64,000 nucleotides of DNA, taken from Vanilla planifolia. Lineage: Eukaryota; Streptophyta; Magnoliopsida; Asparagales; Orchidaceae. The stretch is from positions 40,512,737-40,576,736 of the forward strand of contig CM043869.1 in assembly GCA_023846275.1 (NCBI GenBank), in the 5' to 3' direction. Shown here one piece after another: positions 12,712 to 26,499 of this stretch (within the stretch, counting starts at the first letter, position 1; every line of letters begins with the position of its first letter). The notes below the pieces were generated by a model that was not told the DNA's origin, made no database searches, and was given only the letters and a program-made list of their open reading frames with translations. Both the position numbers and the translations under genes were made by a program.

Positions 12712-15700
12712 CGTAACTATATATAATGGTTGGAAGAGACCTCTTGCACATGTATAGGCAGGGACCAGCGGCCAAATTCAGCGGTTTCTCTTTCCATTCA
12801 TTTGAAGAGTTCACATTAGCATAAAAGTCATTCTTATCGCCACATCAGATAGGGGTACACCTTACTCAAATGAGTACAAAATAGCTTACAAAAATATAAC
12901 AATACTTTGTAATTCAATATATAATAAATCATATATCGTTTACTTAATAAAATTATATAAAAATCTAAATATAGTAGAAAAATGATACTAATTGAGATGT
13001 ACAACTTTAATGCACTAGAAAGAAGAATAATAAAGATTTTACTAAAAGTACAATAATGACAATAATAATAAGAACACAATACTCTACACACTAAAAGGCA
13101 CATTTTGTAATTATAGACTTTTTGTTCCCTTGTAATTGATTTGACAATTTGATCATATATCTATTCTTAGTTAAGACCACACCTATTTATATTATATAAT
13201 ATTCCAAGATAGATAAAAGTGAAGTATAACAAGTAAATCCTTATTTTCCAAAATGTCAAACAATTTATTACAAAAAATTTGAACTAATCTTATTGTGTGA
13301 TAAAAGAAATCTTATAAATATGATGCACCATTTAATATCATTGTATAAGCCATCTCCTAAGTCCAACTAATTCATTTGATTAGCTTAAATAGATTGTATA
13401 GATATAATGAAGACATTGTAAAGTATGAATATAACAAATCATCTTAAGTTGAAAATTTTGAGCTCTTAAGAAAAAGAAGCTTGATGATGATCATATACTA
13501 TGATCAGGAGTACGAAAAGCAAGGCCTAATAAATACAATCTTTGAGCTTTCAGGAAAATGATAAACGATGATGATTATATACAAATGATATATTGTGCAA
13601 GAAGCTCACAATATTAATCAATAATTATCAAATTTATATAACAAGTGGATCATACTTGTATGACCCAAATATGTTAAAAAATAGTAAAATTTTTAAGCCA
13701 AACTCCATCGTAAATATTTAGACAAAAATATCATACAGGTATGAAGAAAATATAAACAATTAGACTAAACATACTCGTATGTTAATGTATAAATTTGTTA
13801 TGCATTATGTATACATAACTCGATCATAATAGTACTAAAGAGACATTGTACAAATATGTTGATACAATTTTGAATACCGTTAAGAATACAAACATATTAT
13901 ACAAATTTAATGATGTCTCTTGCCTTATAGCATTTATACAATGGTGGCATCATACCTGTAGAAACCTCAATTTAACTAAAATCATTTCTAGTTGATTAAA
14001 GGATTAGTATAGTATGACAAATTCAACTCAACTAATTTAAGTCTTAAACTCTTAGTACATAGCATACTTATCATATGAATATGAATTTTGTATCGTACTT
14101 ATATGATAATACAAATTCAATTCACATGCTTAATATTACTAAGTTCGATCCCTATTCGATCCTCTATAAGAATATATCATACGAGTTATGAAAAGTGGTA
14201 TTGTACTATATAAAACTCTAAACCTCAAACATTTCTTAGGTAACATGTCACCATAAATGTATGATAATAATATTATATAAGTATAAAGAGTATAACTAGT
14301 ATACTAAACATAGGTCACATAAGATGTTCATTATGTGTTACATGATTATGTTAATTGAACTGTATAATAAGCCTATCAAACATGTATGATTTGTACAAAT
14401 AATGAAATCATCACCCAAATTAATTTTTTTCAAATCTCACATGATTTGGCAATGGTGAATGATGCAATCAATAATGAATGCAATGTTCTAAGAATATATG
14501 ATATGTGTATAAGCAATCTAATTTGGATGCAATCCTTAAAACAAAGCAACCAATGAAAGCTTACATCATTTTGTACCAACCAGTCTTCCTAATGTTCATT
14601 AAAGAATATGTATATTTATATAACTCGAATTCTTATGCATATGCAATGTCTTATATATATGAAATATAAGCCTTAAGATAATTCTAATTCAATTACAAAT
14701 GAGAAGTATGAATGCAATCCTATTATAATTATTAATAAATAGGTGTACAAGTTCCATCCCAAAAGAAAGTATAGATGACAAGCTTTGAGTAGGCAACCAC
14801 TCTATCAAAAGCTGGAAAAATAGTTCCATGATTTGTAAGTCAAACTAAGTTTAAGCAAAGTCACTAATACTTTTTAATATATCTTCACATATGAATTACT
14901 TCATGAAACATTTAAGTTCTTCAATTAATTAATATTTATTTAATCATATGATCTATGATATGAAATTTACTAAAAAATTACTTGTAAAACTAATGCAATA
15001 AATTTATTATCATTAGATAAGTAGTATAATGATCAACCATAGGACATTTATCAACAAATTTTGCACTTAGCATAGCTTGCCATGGGTCATTGTAAACTTC
15101 CCCACTATTTCGGAGTTATTGCCTTCTTAATGTGAAAACTTTTGAACAAAAACTAACATTTAATATTGTCAATCATAGATTTTCATTGAATCATTAACCA
15201 AATATAAGATCATCACTACAAAAATATTTGGCAATTCTTTGTCATCAAAATTAATATATGTGAATGTTTCATAATTAAGACATGATCAAATATGTAAAAT
15301 CCAGGGAATCCATTCCCAAGCCCCTCCTCAAACTTATGCTGTTAGATTTCATGTTTGATCCTCTGTGAGGATCTCATATATGAAATTCTTGTATGGCTTA
15401 TGCCGCTTTTGATTTAATATCATAGTTTCATAAAAAAAAAAGACATGATCAAATATGATAACCCATTTTTATTCCTTAGTCGCTTTGAAGAACCCATGGA
15501 CTACAAGGGTCACATCATTGTCAAGCATGGAAGCTTTGAATTTTGGCTACAACTATTATGCTATTTTATTTGCACTCCACCAAGCCTTTTAAATAAGTTT
15601 TGCTACACATAGTGTTTGTGAACTATCATAGTTGTTTTCACATATGACATTGTTTACCAACAGATGACTAGTAGGTGTGGTAAATATTGTAAATGACACA

Positions 15701-16340
15701 TAGGGGATCATAGATTAGAGTTTACAGAGACAATGATATATGTTTTTAAGGAATTAAGAGTAACTAGCGATTTTAATAGTGAAGATAGAGGCATAACAAG
15801 GCAAAAGAATTGCTATCACACAATAGGAGACTCCTTAATCTATTAATGTCATTACTTGTATGCTATATTTACAAAGTTTATTTCTTATATTTTTATTTGA
15901 TTATGTAGTGTTACATTCATTAATTTTTACTCATATGTTAAGGTAAATATTAAACTTCAATCATTATAAGATTTATTATTAATTATAATGCCTAAGGATA
16001 TTTGCATAAAAATAAAAAACTATATTAAATAGAAACCACAAATAAAGAGAACATATTTTCTGTAATGTTAAATGTATTATTGATATAGTCTTTTTATATT
16101 TTTTTAGGTTTTGTATTAGTTGTATGATCATTAACACAAGATAAATTATGGAAAAAAGAAAATAAAAATCCAAATACCTAAGAAAGTAAAATTAATTTAT
16201 TATAACCGAAGGAGAAAAACTTTTATCATTTCAATGTTAAAAGCACAAAAGTTACTAAACAAATGATATGAGGGTTGTTCGATATTTGTAATGGATTTAG
16301 ATAAAAAATTTGTTTAAGTTTTACAAGTACTATAGTTAAT
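12712..16340. other. AT-rich repeat-like intergenic DNA with a recurring near-palindrome
   Basis: No gene is recognised. Between about 13640 and 14420 a short imperfect palindrome of the form CATAC-N2-GTATG keeps returning in variants (for example near 13650, 13733, 13768 and 14178). This suggests a degraded repeat family rather than coding DNA. Confidence 0.4.
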
Positions 16341-16930
16341 GAATATATTGATGTATTCCTAGAGGATTTACTAAGATTATTTCATGAAAGAGAATATAAT
16401 TTGTCATTTAGTTAGTTCTAAGTGCTAAACCAAATTCTAAATCTTAATATAAAACAATACTAACATAATTGCAAGAGATTCAAATACAAATTCAAGAGTT
16501 ACTTGATAAAGGGTTCATAAGAAAATGTGTGCCATCAAGGGTTAAGGATATGTATTGATTACAGATAAATTGATAAAATTATTATTAATAATAAATATCT
16601 TCTACATAAGTAGATAATTTGTTTGATTAGTCTTAAGAAATGAAATTTTTTTTAAAATTAATTTACAACTTCAGTATCATCAATTAAGAACAAAGTAAAA
16701 AGATATTTTTAAAACAACTTCAAAATAAAGCATGAAAATTATGAATTTTTGGTATTATCATTTTAATTGACTAATGCACTTACCTAGCATTTATTAATAG
16801 AGTTTTAAAAAAAATATATTTGAACAAATTTTTTATTATATTTATAAATGGCATCTTAATCTATTCAAATTTTATAGATGGGCATGTTACTTATTTACAT
16901 ATTCTCTAGATCCCATTCACATTAATTTTT
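16341..16930 (+). mobile_element. Decayed Ty3/gypsy reverse transcriptase fragment
   Basis: Translation across frames shows EYIDVFLEDLLRLFHERE, which resembles the EFxDVFPEELPGLPPxRE segment before gypsy RT. A degraded VLSAKPNSKS segment follows, then IQELLDKGFIRKCVPS, a broken DYRQLN-type region, and HENYEFLVLSF followed by LTNA, matching HYEFLVMPFGLTNAP of the RT palm. Many stops and frameshifts interrupt it. It lies on the plus strand, stops before RNase H, and has no visible LTR. It is non-functional and appears old. Confidence 0.75.
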
Positions 16931-16979
16931 AATAATAAATTTTAATAAAAAATAATGAAGTATGTAAAAATATATTAAA

Positions 16980-18650
16980 CTTTTAATATAACACCTTGGT
17001 TTTATTATGCTAAGACATTATCTGTTTGAGTTATCCCAACCAAATCCAAGTAGGTTTTGTTCTAAAAAAGTATCTCAATATATTATTGAAATTTGCATCT
17101 CATAAAAAATATCATAATCACTCCCTTAGTAGTTAATATAAGACAAGTTATCTTTTTATCTTTTTACTTATAAGTCTATTAAGTTGTGACATCTTAGTCT
17201 CACTATATTAAGATATTATTCTTTTGGGTTGGCCCATGCAGATTTAAGTGAATTTTGCCTTCCAAAGGAACTTCAACATATTAAAATCAATAAGTCTCAT
17301 ATAAACACTATGATCATTCTCTCAGTAACAAATATAAGATAATTTATTGATATACCTCTCCATCTATAAGCATGAAAGAAGTCATTTATTGTCTAGTGAT
17401 TTTTTTTGAAACATCAATTAATGAGCAGTTTCTATTTTCTTTGATGTTGGATCTTACCAATGTTCACTTGGTTTATTCTAAAACCACATCATACTAATAA
17501 GAGACTTATTCAAATACCAAATGTAACATCTTAATTTTACTCTATTAACATATAATCTCTTTAGTCATCTTTTATTAACTCAAGTAAGTTTTATTTTTAA
17601 AAGATACCTTAATATCTTAAGATTATAACTTCTTATATAAAAATCAGAATTAGTATCTTAGTAACTGATATAAGATAATTTGTTATTATACCATCAAAAG
17701 GCCTATTTGCTCTTTTATCTTATGATTTTTTTTCTTAAGATATTACTCGGTGATTACTTCTTACATTTTTTTGTTATAGCTATCACACAAGTGTTTTTCC
17801 TTTATTAATTATTTCTTTCTTCAAATATCACTTGATATTCACTTTACACTATTTTTAGTCTTAATTGTTATAGGGATACACCTTTTAAGAAAATCAACTT
17901 GAGTCAAGATGGGAAAACCTAAATAGATAATATTTTAATATAGTGAGACTAAGATATCATATGTACTCTCCCTTAAAAGCTTTATGAGTAACATTTTTAC
18001 ATTCTTGTGATATCTAAAACTGAAGCAGGTAAGGAGTGAATACCATATGATGTTCTAAAAGAGAAATTATTGAATAAAAAAGTGATTATAATACACACTT
18101 CTAAGTAGAGGAATATAAGAATAAATAAATTTACATTAATTATGAAAAAAAAATTCTTGATATTTATATGAGAAATTATGATCTTAAGATATTATATATC
18201 TTTTAAAGGTAAATCCTTCGCAAGATATATGAACCCAATGTGACATTATCTTAACATCACAAGACCAAGATGTCACATAGGATTTCAGAGCTCACTATAT
18301 TAGTCTACTATGTTTTGAGAATAAATTAAACAAAAGTTGGCCTGCCTATGACACCAGAGGCTAAAGAGGATGGGGACAAGATCTCTACTAACATTTAAAG
18401 AGTGCAATCACCAAATAATGAAGTAGCTCTTGATTAGATTCTAGGTGGAGAGTGAAGAGGTGAGTAGTTTCACATTGATTACTAAACAAAAGTTATTATT
18501 TATTTGAAAAGCTATCCTATTAAGATGTTGAAGCACCATTTAAGAGAAAAACCTACTAAGGGTAAATGAACTCATTGAGATAATGCCTTAGTATAATGAG
18601 ACTAAAGCATCATAATATCTTACTCTTCTTCTAATTAGAATGACATGTTT
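16980..18650. repeat. Cluster of LTR-like repeats in inverted arrangement (about six copies)
   Basis: A segment with the phrase atcttagtctcactatatta recurs. Plus-orientation copies begin near 16985, 17190 and 17525. Reverse-complement copies lie near 17909-17960, 18240-18300 and 18580-18620. The left phrase at 17187-17235, running into gggttggccca, matches the reverse complement of 17909-17960 almost base for base. The left stretch about 17595-17655 matches the reverse complement of about 18150-18225, including taatatcttaagat. The two halves could fold into a long imperfect hairpin centred near 17.9 kb. No coding sequence is present. It may be nested or rearranged LTRs, or a foldback element. 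Confidence 0.65.
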
Positions 18651-21138
18651 TTCTCTAACTGCATTTTGGTTGCTTCTTCGCTACTTTCGTTGATTGCCAT
18701 CACTTGATAAGTCTTAGAAAAGTATATATATATTTAAAATATCAAGCATATTATAGTTCTTAAATTTTTAATCTAAATGGTCTCCAAAACTTTAGTTATT
18801 TTCATATGAAACTATTCAATGAGTGCTACTAGTCATTTAAATCTTATAATTTTTTAATATTGTTTGGTATATTTTTAAACTTTGCTCCTTAAAAAATTCA
18901 TATAATTATTAATTCTTTTTACTTTTTTAATATTTGATTATTTATTTTGTGATCACAATACTTCGTATTCATGTTAGGATAATTATAAATTAAGATAATC
19001 TATGAAATCTATATCTTAGCTTATTTTTTATAATTTTTTAATGTCACCAGATATTAATTTAAAGTTTTAATATATATATATATATATATTAAAATTTTAA
19101 CTTAATATATATATGTTAGTAATACTGCTACAACCCTCATTTTATCTTGATTAAATTGAACAAAATTATCTTAGAATATTGATGAGTGTGACATAAGCTC
19201 AAACTTGCTTAAAATATTATTTGATCATATTAATTAAAAGAATTATTCAAAACAAACTCAACGATATTAGGTTTGTAATTTTTGGATTCATAAATAATTA
19301 ATTATAAATTTTTAAATATTCAATAATATTTATAAATTTTAAATTTATGTGTAAGATACATTTGCAATTTTTAAATTTTATTATTTTGTTAAATTTTATT
19401 GATAGATGATAGATTTCTAACTATTAGAGTGTCATTTATATATTAGATATATTAAGAGAACTATAAAGATATACTGTAATTTTTTTTGAAACATAATAAT
19501 GATCATTATGTCATTTATATATATATATATATCTAAATATTATAGCATCCTCAAGCTCTTGAATCTCAATTCCTTTGTTAATAATACATTATGTTTTTTT
19601 ACATAAAACTTGTTTAATCAAGTCAATTGATTTACCAAAGAAAAAATTGTTAATCTTGATTTGAGACATGGATTGAAAAATTAAAAATATCATTATATTT
19701 GAAATTTTTCCCACTAATGCAAATAAATATAAAAAAAGCAAGTGTCTTTACTTAAAGTATCACAACATTTAATTTCAAGAAATGAGATAAAATTGTACTT
19801 AAATGATCAAATGAAAACATTTGGAAAAATATCTAAAAAAATCAAATATTAAACAAATAGTAAAATAGCATTAGCTATATTGGCTTTGAAAAGAGTTAAA
19901 AATCAATGAAATCAAAAGAGTTATGTATTATTGATATGTTTAATAAAAGAATTGACGATGAACGATTTTTTGATAATTTCGAAATGTGACATGTCCCTCT
20001 TTTAAGAAGAAAATTGATGATAAGTTAACTAATTTAATTCAAAGAAATACATCATATATGATTACAATTATTGCAAATATGTCATCCAATGCTTCATAAA
20101 TTTACTCAAATTGTTCTTTGTTTTATTTGTAGGTGTGTAGATGATATTGTAAAGTTTTGTAAAATATAAACAAAAATTAATATATTACTTAAAAATATTA
20201 TTTTATTTGTAAAGACTAATGTTTTATATGTAAAATTGTGTAATGCATATGAAATAACAACATGGATCATATGAAATAATTTATAACATCATCTGTTTAG
20301 TACTTTTATTATCTTTTATTTATAATATAAGGTAGTTATCATATAACTTAATTTTTTAGCTACCCACCATCAACCCCTCTAAGAAAAGACAAGTCCCAAT
20401 CCCATTGGTTGTCAAATTAAATAACCAAAAGGTGAACAAACTTATCTCCTTGGATAAAAAAAAAAGATATATCTCATCCAAATAAATTAATGACATCATA
20501 TTTATATTAAAGAAGAATAAATTAAAAATTATCATATATTTTCACATTTATTGCGTAAATATGCCATTAAATTCTTCATTATTTCTCAAAATATTTACTT
20601 GTGATATCATATAAAGTACAATATTAAATGTTAGCATTAATTATTTATAACAAATGTATAATCATGTCTAACAAAAAACATAAAACTTGTATTAAACAAC
20701 ACATATAGTATTAAAACAAGCTTAAATCTATTTACATATCACGACAATACATACAATACTATATTAGATTTAGAATTTATCCGTATTAAAAATCTAAAAC
20801 TCTCTTACAATAGTTTCTCTTCTCATTCCTTTTGCATCTATTCAAATCTTTGTTAATAAAATTATCTTAACATTATATTGATCTTTCATTTTAGTCTCTT
20901 TTAAAAATGACCTAACTGGTTTGTATCCCATCTCAGAAACTATAACAACGAAAGCAATAAAGAGTTAAACGATTGACCCAATCTAGATTAGCTTTTCAAG
21001 AGAAACATGTATAAATAAAATTTTCCAAAGTTTTGGCAGTTGTAGCTAAAAATCTTATCCGTTATGATGGTCCCTTCACGAGGCTCGTTTACAATGGTTA
21101 ATAGAAAAATTAAAAATCTTACGAAATCTATGAATATG
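18651..21138. other. AT-rich intergenic DNA, no gene recognised
   Basis: Long A/T runs and simple TA tracts (for example about 19071-19090 and 19518-19532). No exon or RNA gene is seen until the tRNA gene. Confidence 0.5.
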
Positions 21139-21212
21139 GGCCTATTAGCTCAGTTGGTTAGAGCGTCGTGCTAATAACGCGAAGGTCGCAGGTTTGAGAC
21201 CTGCATGGGCCA
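21139..21212 (+). tRNA. tRNA-Ile (anticodon AAU), with variant T-loop
   Basis: The 74-nt sequence folds as a full cloverleaf. The acceptor stem GGCCTAT pairs with ATGGGCC, with one G-U wobble. The D arm is TAGCTCAGTTGGTTAGAGC. The anticodon stem TCGTG pairs with CGCGA around the loop CTAATAA, giving anticodon AAU. The T stem is GCAGG/CCTGC and the discriminator base is A. There is no intron. The T loop reads TTTGAGA where the near-universal form is TTCGAGA, so the invariant C56 (tertiary partner of G19 and part of the internal B box) is T. The U-G wobble in the acceptor stem is another departure from the usual plant gene, as I remember it. No strong oligo-T terminator follows directly (caagttgtaat), so it may be a weak gene or a tRNA pseudogene. 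Confidence 0.85.
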
Positions 21213-23615
21213 AGTTGTAATAAAAGAAGTTTCATGGCAAACTTGGAGAGAATTTTAATATTTTTTAAAATAGAGGGAAAACGCATGTAAATTGATAAAA
21301 CGAATGTTTTTTGTCCAACTTGAACCAATTCTGGAGAGAAAAATTCAACATTTGTGTGAATTTTTAGGGAAAAAAAAAACACTCTTCATGAGGATCGTAG
21401 ATTATTGAGTTTGGTGAATATTACAAATTAACATGCAGAGATAAGAGAAAATTAAAAAAAAAGGACGTTTATTGATTTTGTAATATAAAATTCATTATCA
21501 TAAAGGAACTTGCATACATGTTTCTTTAAACTAATTATTGCATTAAAATTTTTTGTTACAACTTTTATGATAATTGAGTATCTATTTTTAGACGATTGCA
21601 TTAATATTGTATTGTAAATTATCAAGCATTATGTTGATGATTGTTATCATTTATTCCTTCATTCCAATTCTTTATTATAATTTTTCTTTTAAAAACTTAT
21701 CTAACTAGTATTATTAGTCTCAAATACTATGTTAGGACATAGTTGCAAGATTTGAAGTATGTTTTGTTTGGCTTATAAGTTCGTGTCAATTTAATTGAAA
21801 ATTCATATTTTGAATTATTTATATTGTTATTTTGTTAATATGACATTTCTTTCATTGTATATCATGAAATCTTAAAATCAAAATAAATTGTTATGAGTTT
21901 AAATCCAAGAAAAATTTTGGTTATGTATATTTTTTATGAATAAAATAAAGATAATTCTTTTAAATGACTACTAGTAGTTATTTAAAGAAAATATCTTTAT
22001 TTACACATAAAAAGGATATACACCAAATATTTCATTGATTTTGTTTTTATCATGTTTGCAAATAAGTTTGCATATTATCTTGACACTCCAAATACTTCCA
22101 TTTACAACATGGTTATCCTATGCCATCATCTCTCCTCTCAACCCATGTTGTTTCGATCAATTAGTAGTTTCTTATCCCTGTAAGAGCAATAGTTTAGCTC
22201 TCTCTATCTAATGACATCTCTCAATAAAATGACTAGCCAATGTATTAATGTATTTGTCTCTTGATTGGTTATTATCCTCTCGCACAATATCCTAGTTAGT
22301 TGATAAACTCGTGCGATGCCACTTAGTTAACATTGTTCTTCTAATGTTGCCTTTAAGCTAATTGAACTCAATAAAATGAAAGCTATGTTTTAGTATATCA
22401 ACTTTCTAAAAAAACTAAAAAACAATGTGAACTCAAACATAAATAAGATAACAACTACATATAAAGTTTTTAAGTTATGCCATACAATACAAAAAACTTC
22501 TAATATTAAAATATTCCGATAATAAGTAAGATTAGCTTGGATTTGATATACTCATGAATAAAATATCAATTTTTTTAGTCTTTCAACGTACTTATTTGAT
22601 GTTTTCTTTTTCAGTACAAGCTTTCAGCCTAAATTTTCAATCCTAAAATCATTTATTATAATTTTTATTTTCTAAATTATAAATTCTAAATGAGCAAGAT
22701 CTCTCATGTATTTTATATATTTTTTTAAGTACATGAACATTAGTCTATGTTGTATGTTGATATACTTCACAATATGTATTTATTTAATATAGTTATCTTT
22801 GGTATATCTACGTGACTGTCTATTATATATCAATATAGTTATCTATTATAAGTTTACGTAATTATAATGTATGAAATTTGCAAGACCATAAGTATAATTT
22901 TTTAGTTATTATATTATTAATATTTATATATAAATATTAGACTTATTTTTTTATTTTTACACTATTTCCTTGATTTTTTGCAAACCTAATATATCTGAAA
23001 TGTCAATGCCAAATTAGTCTGATCGATCGTCATAGGCTCAATAGACTAATCTAACATAATCAGCAAATACAAAATAATATTAAATTTGATTCAAATGTCA
23101 TGCAAGATTTCTATCAAACTAAGAAAAAGAAATAATAATTTAAGATTTTCTTCATGAGGATTAAACAATAATATACTATATATGTCATAAATGCAAATTA
23201 ATTAACCATTTTCATGCAACTTCAATGTCGTTACTTATTTTATTGTTGTAGTCTTATTATATGTATAATTTTCTCTTAATTAAGTCTTATTTATATGTGT
23301 CATTTACTCTTAATCAAGTCTTATTTATACATGTCATTTACTTCAATTATTTAGTAATATGTTAGTTTTATTTAAGCTTATTTAATTATAATAAAAAATC
23401 TTTTTTTTTTATCATTTTTATGAATATTTAATAATTTTGTTAATTACTATCATTTGTTATTTATTTATTTATTATTAAACTTTCAATATTCTTAGTCATT
23501 GCACATTTGACATGCTTATTAACCAACTAGACTATTTTTAACCATTATATATTTCATATGACTTATGAGCTATTAGACATTTTGCAATCTTTTTAATTCA
23601 TATGACTCACAAAAT

Positions 23616-23651
<36 letters not shown>

Positions 23652-25089
23652 GTTATTTTAACAAAGAAATAATACATTATTTACATTAAGTATATAATTA
23701 TTTTTATGTATTCTTAACTCATGATATACAAACTATTTCTTATGTTAATAATAAAATACTAATGTTATATATGTTTAACCATAATATGAAGTATTGTTTA
23801 TGAATGTAATATAAATGTTAAATATAATTTATGCATCACATGATTTACTACATCATTTATTTCTAATATTTTATATGTGATCATATAAATATGTATCACA
23901 TTAAGTAGCACGATGATGATGGATAAATTAAACTTTTATGATGATCTAATTTAGTGCTTACAATACTAGAGATGCTCAATAAATTATTAGAGAATATGAA
24001 AATATATTATATACTAATTTGATTTAAGAGTTGTGCGTGATATTTTAGAATTATTCAAAGATTGACATTCCAAAGTTGTAGTATAAATTATTAAGTGAAG
24101 TAGATAGTAACACATTGAGCATTAAGTATCAAGTTCTACTGAGTTGTCATATCGTACTTATCTATTAACTTTTATATCCTTTCAAATTAAAAATATTTGA
24201 GAAAAAAAATATTTGATATGTTAAGAGACAATAAAATATTTACATAAATGAAAAATGACAGTTAACTACTCTCATAATTTTATAATAATTCAAAATTTTG
24301 ACTTATGAGTTCTTCAGATTTAAAAAAACAAATAGGTAAAACCTCCCTTAGAGACTATCATTTTTTGATATACATGTAACTATTTTATCAATTATAAATT
24401 AATAATAATCTATATCAAATAGATATATCATTAATGAAACATAATATCACTATAAAATTATATCATCATTAGAAAACCAGTAAGACTATGACAAATATCA
24501 TATTATCACCATAGAATTATATTATCATAAAGAAAAACCATATATAACAGTTCGCAACAAAATCTATAATATTATCATTATTTATAAAACAACTTGTTTT
24601 TAGTTCTAAATTCTTACTCTTATATCTCTAAATATCCCCTCTTAGTGTGTACTTATGTTATGTCCTGTAATACAAATAAGAAAATGAATATAATGATTTA
24701 GTAAATAAACTGGTAATTTATATAAATTAGTAAGTAAATCAATATGAAACAATATATACATGATTATGATAATATATGTGATATCAAGAGAATTAAGAAT
24801 TATGTCTCTCTAATTTTGCAAGCATATAACAAAAATTTTTTAGGTTTAATATAAAATATATTATAACTTTTAATCTTTATAACATTATAGTTTTCAAATC
24901 ATCTTTTCTTTTGTTACAAATAATTGGTATAAATACTTGTATGTCAATTTGTTTATCAAATTTGATTTAAATTTAGTTCTTTCTATTTTTTATTCAACAT
25001 TTCTTTTTAATTAATAAAGATCATAATTTTTTCTTAATGACTCTTATCATAATAATCCTAATAACATATCTTTTAGCATCTCATTATAT
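21213..25089. other. AT-rich intergenic DNA with short tandem repeats, no gene recognised
   Basis: No exon is supported. It includes about three units of a 34-bp repeat at 23252-23350 (TCTTATTTATATGTGTCATT-like) and a TA microsatellite at about 23617-23646. Part of a dispersed repeat shared with 47.8-48.0 kb lies at about 23.87-24.20 kb. Confidence 0.5.
23617..23646. repeat. (TA)n microsatellite
   Basis: An uninterrupted alternating AT run of about 30 bp. Confidence 0.9.
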
Positions 25090-25690
25090 TTACCATTAAA
25101 CCACACAACAAGTGACATATATATATATATATGTATATCATCACTATAAACCTTAACTGCCAGATCACACACAACAAACAATGACTATCAGTTCACACAA
25201 TAAGCAATAGCTCCTCATCATGCAGTAGGAAGCTAAATTATTGAGATCCAATAGTAGAGGTACCAATATCGTCATATCACACAGTTATCATTATATATAT
25301 ATACATCATTATTATAAACCTCAATCATATATTAGACAGCAAGTAGTGGCCACCATATCACACAGTAAACAATAGCTCCTAATCACACAACATGAAGCTA
25401 AATCATTGAGGTCTGATGCCAGTGGTACCAATATTATCATATCACATGACAAGTTATAGCTACTAGATCATACATCAAGTGACATATATATATATAGACA
25501 TAATCACTATAGACTTTAATGGTCAGATCACATAACAAGCAATGACTACTAGTTCATATAGCAAGTAGTAATTCCTAATCACACAACATGTAGCTCAATC
25601 ATCGATGTGTGATGCTAATGATACCAATACTGCTAAATCACATAATAAGAAATGACTTCTAGATCACATAATAGACGACACTATGGGATA
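25090..25690. repeat. Three diverged tandem units of about 190 bp
   Basis: Each unit contains, in order: an ATATAT tract, atcactataaacctyaa, agatcacac...caagcaatgactayyag, caatagctcctaatcacaca, gaagctaaatcattgagrtc, and ggtaccaatat. Units start near 25113, 25291 and 25484. Divergence is clear, so this is not a recent satellite. No coding potential is visible. It may be the edge of an old satellite or a tandem repeat inside a transposon. Confidence 0.75.
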
Positions 25691-26499
25691 AGAACATATG
25701 AGAATATACTGTTTAACCTTACTTATTTCTTGATAAAATATTAGGCTTAAAACCAAAAATTTTTTATTCACTTTTTTTGTCTCTCTTTAATACATCATAT
25801 AATGATTTTTATGTTTAAACTGATTATTTCAATTATGAACATATGTATATATACAAATGCCATTTAATTTATCATTTTTATTACAGGTATATTATAGTAT
25901 ATCGAGTTTATTATAAAAATATAATTATAATTGAATGTAAATGCTTTCTTATGTTATGAATGTTACTTATCAAATTATACAATATACATGGCATAAAAGA
26001 AATAATAGTTTATATAAAAAATCTCAATAAAATAATTATATGAAGAATTCACTACTTATATTATAATTTTATTAAGTTTATTTACCTTGATCATTGGGAA
26101 CTATTCTAAATTCAATTTCTCTTTTTCTTCATATTATGACTTATAGCTAACTGCTGTGAATCTTCTCTTCAAAAGTTCATATGAACCTCACAATGACTTA
26201 ATAATTTCTTTCATATTTTTTGTCAAATCTTGACCTCATGCTTGTTATAATTTATTCATAATATAACTAAATAAAGCTAAAAAATTATAACATGAAGATT
26301 AAAAATTATATGATTTACCTCTAATTACTATTTTAATTCACAATAAGGCTACTTAAGTAATTTTCGTTTTGTTGTTCCTTGATAATATAACTTCACAAAT
26401 TTTTTCTTTTATCTCCCTTTTCAGTTGTAATGTAACTTTTACTATACATGCACAAATAGTGACCAAATAAATTTTGAGCATCTATTCTCTTTTACCTTA

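Noticed and set aside
21158..21382. 74-codon minus-strand frame over the tRNA gene
   Set aside because: It runs through the tRNA and is explained by it.
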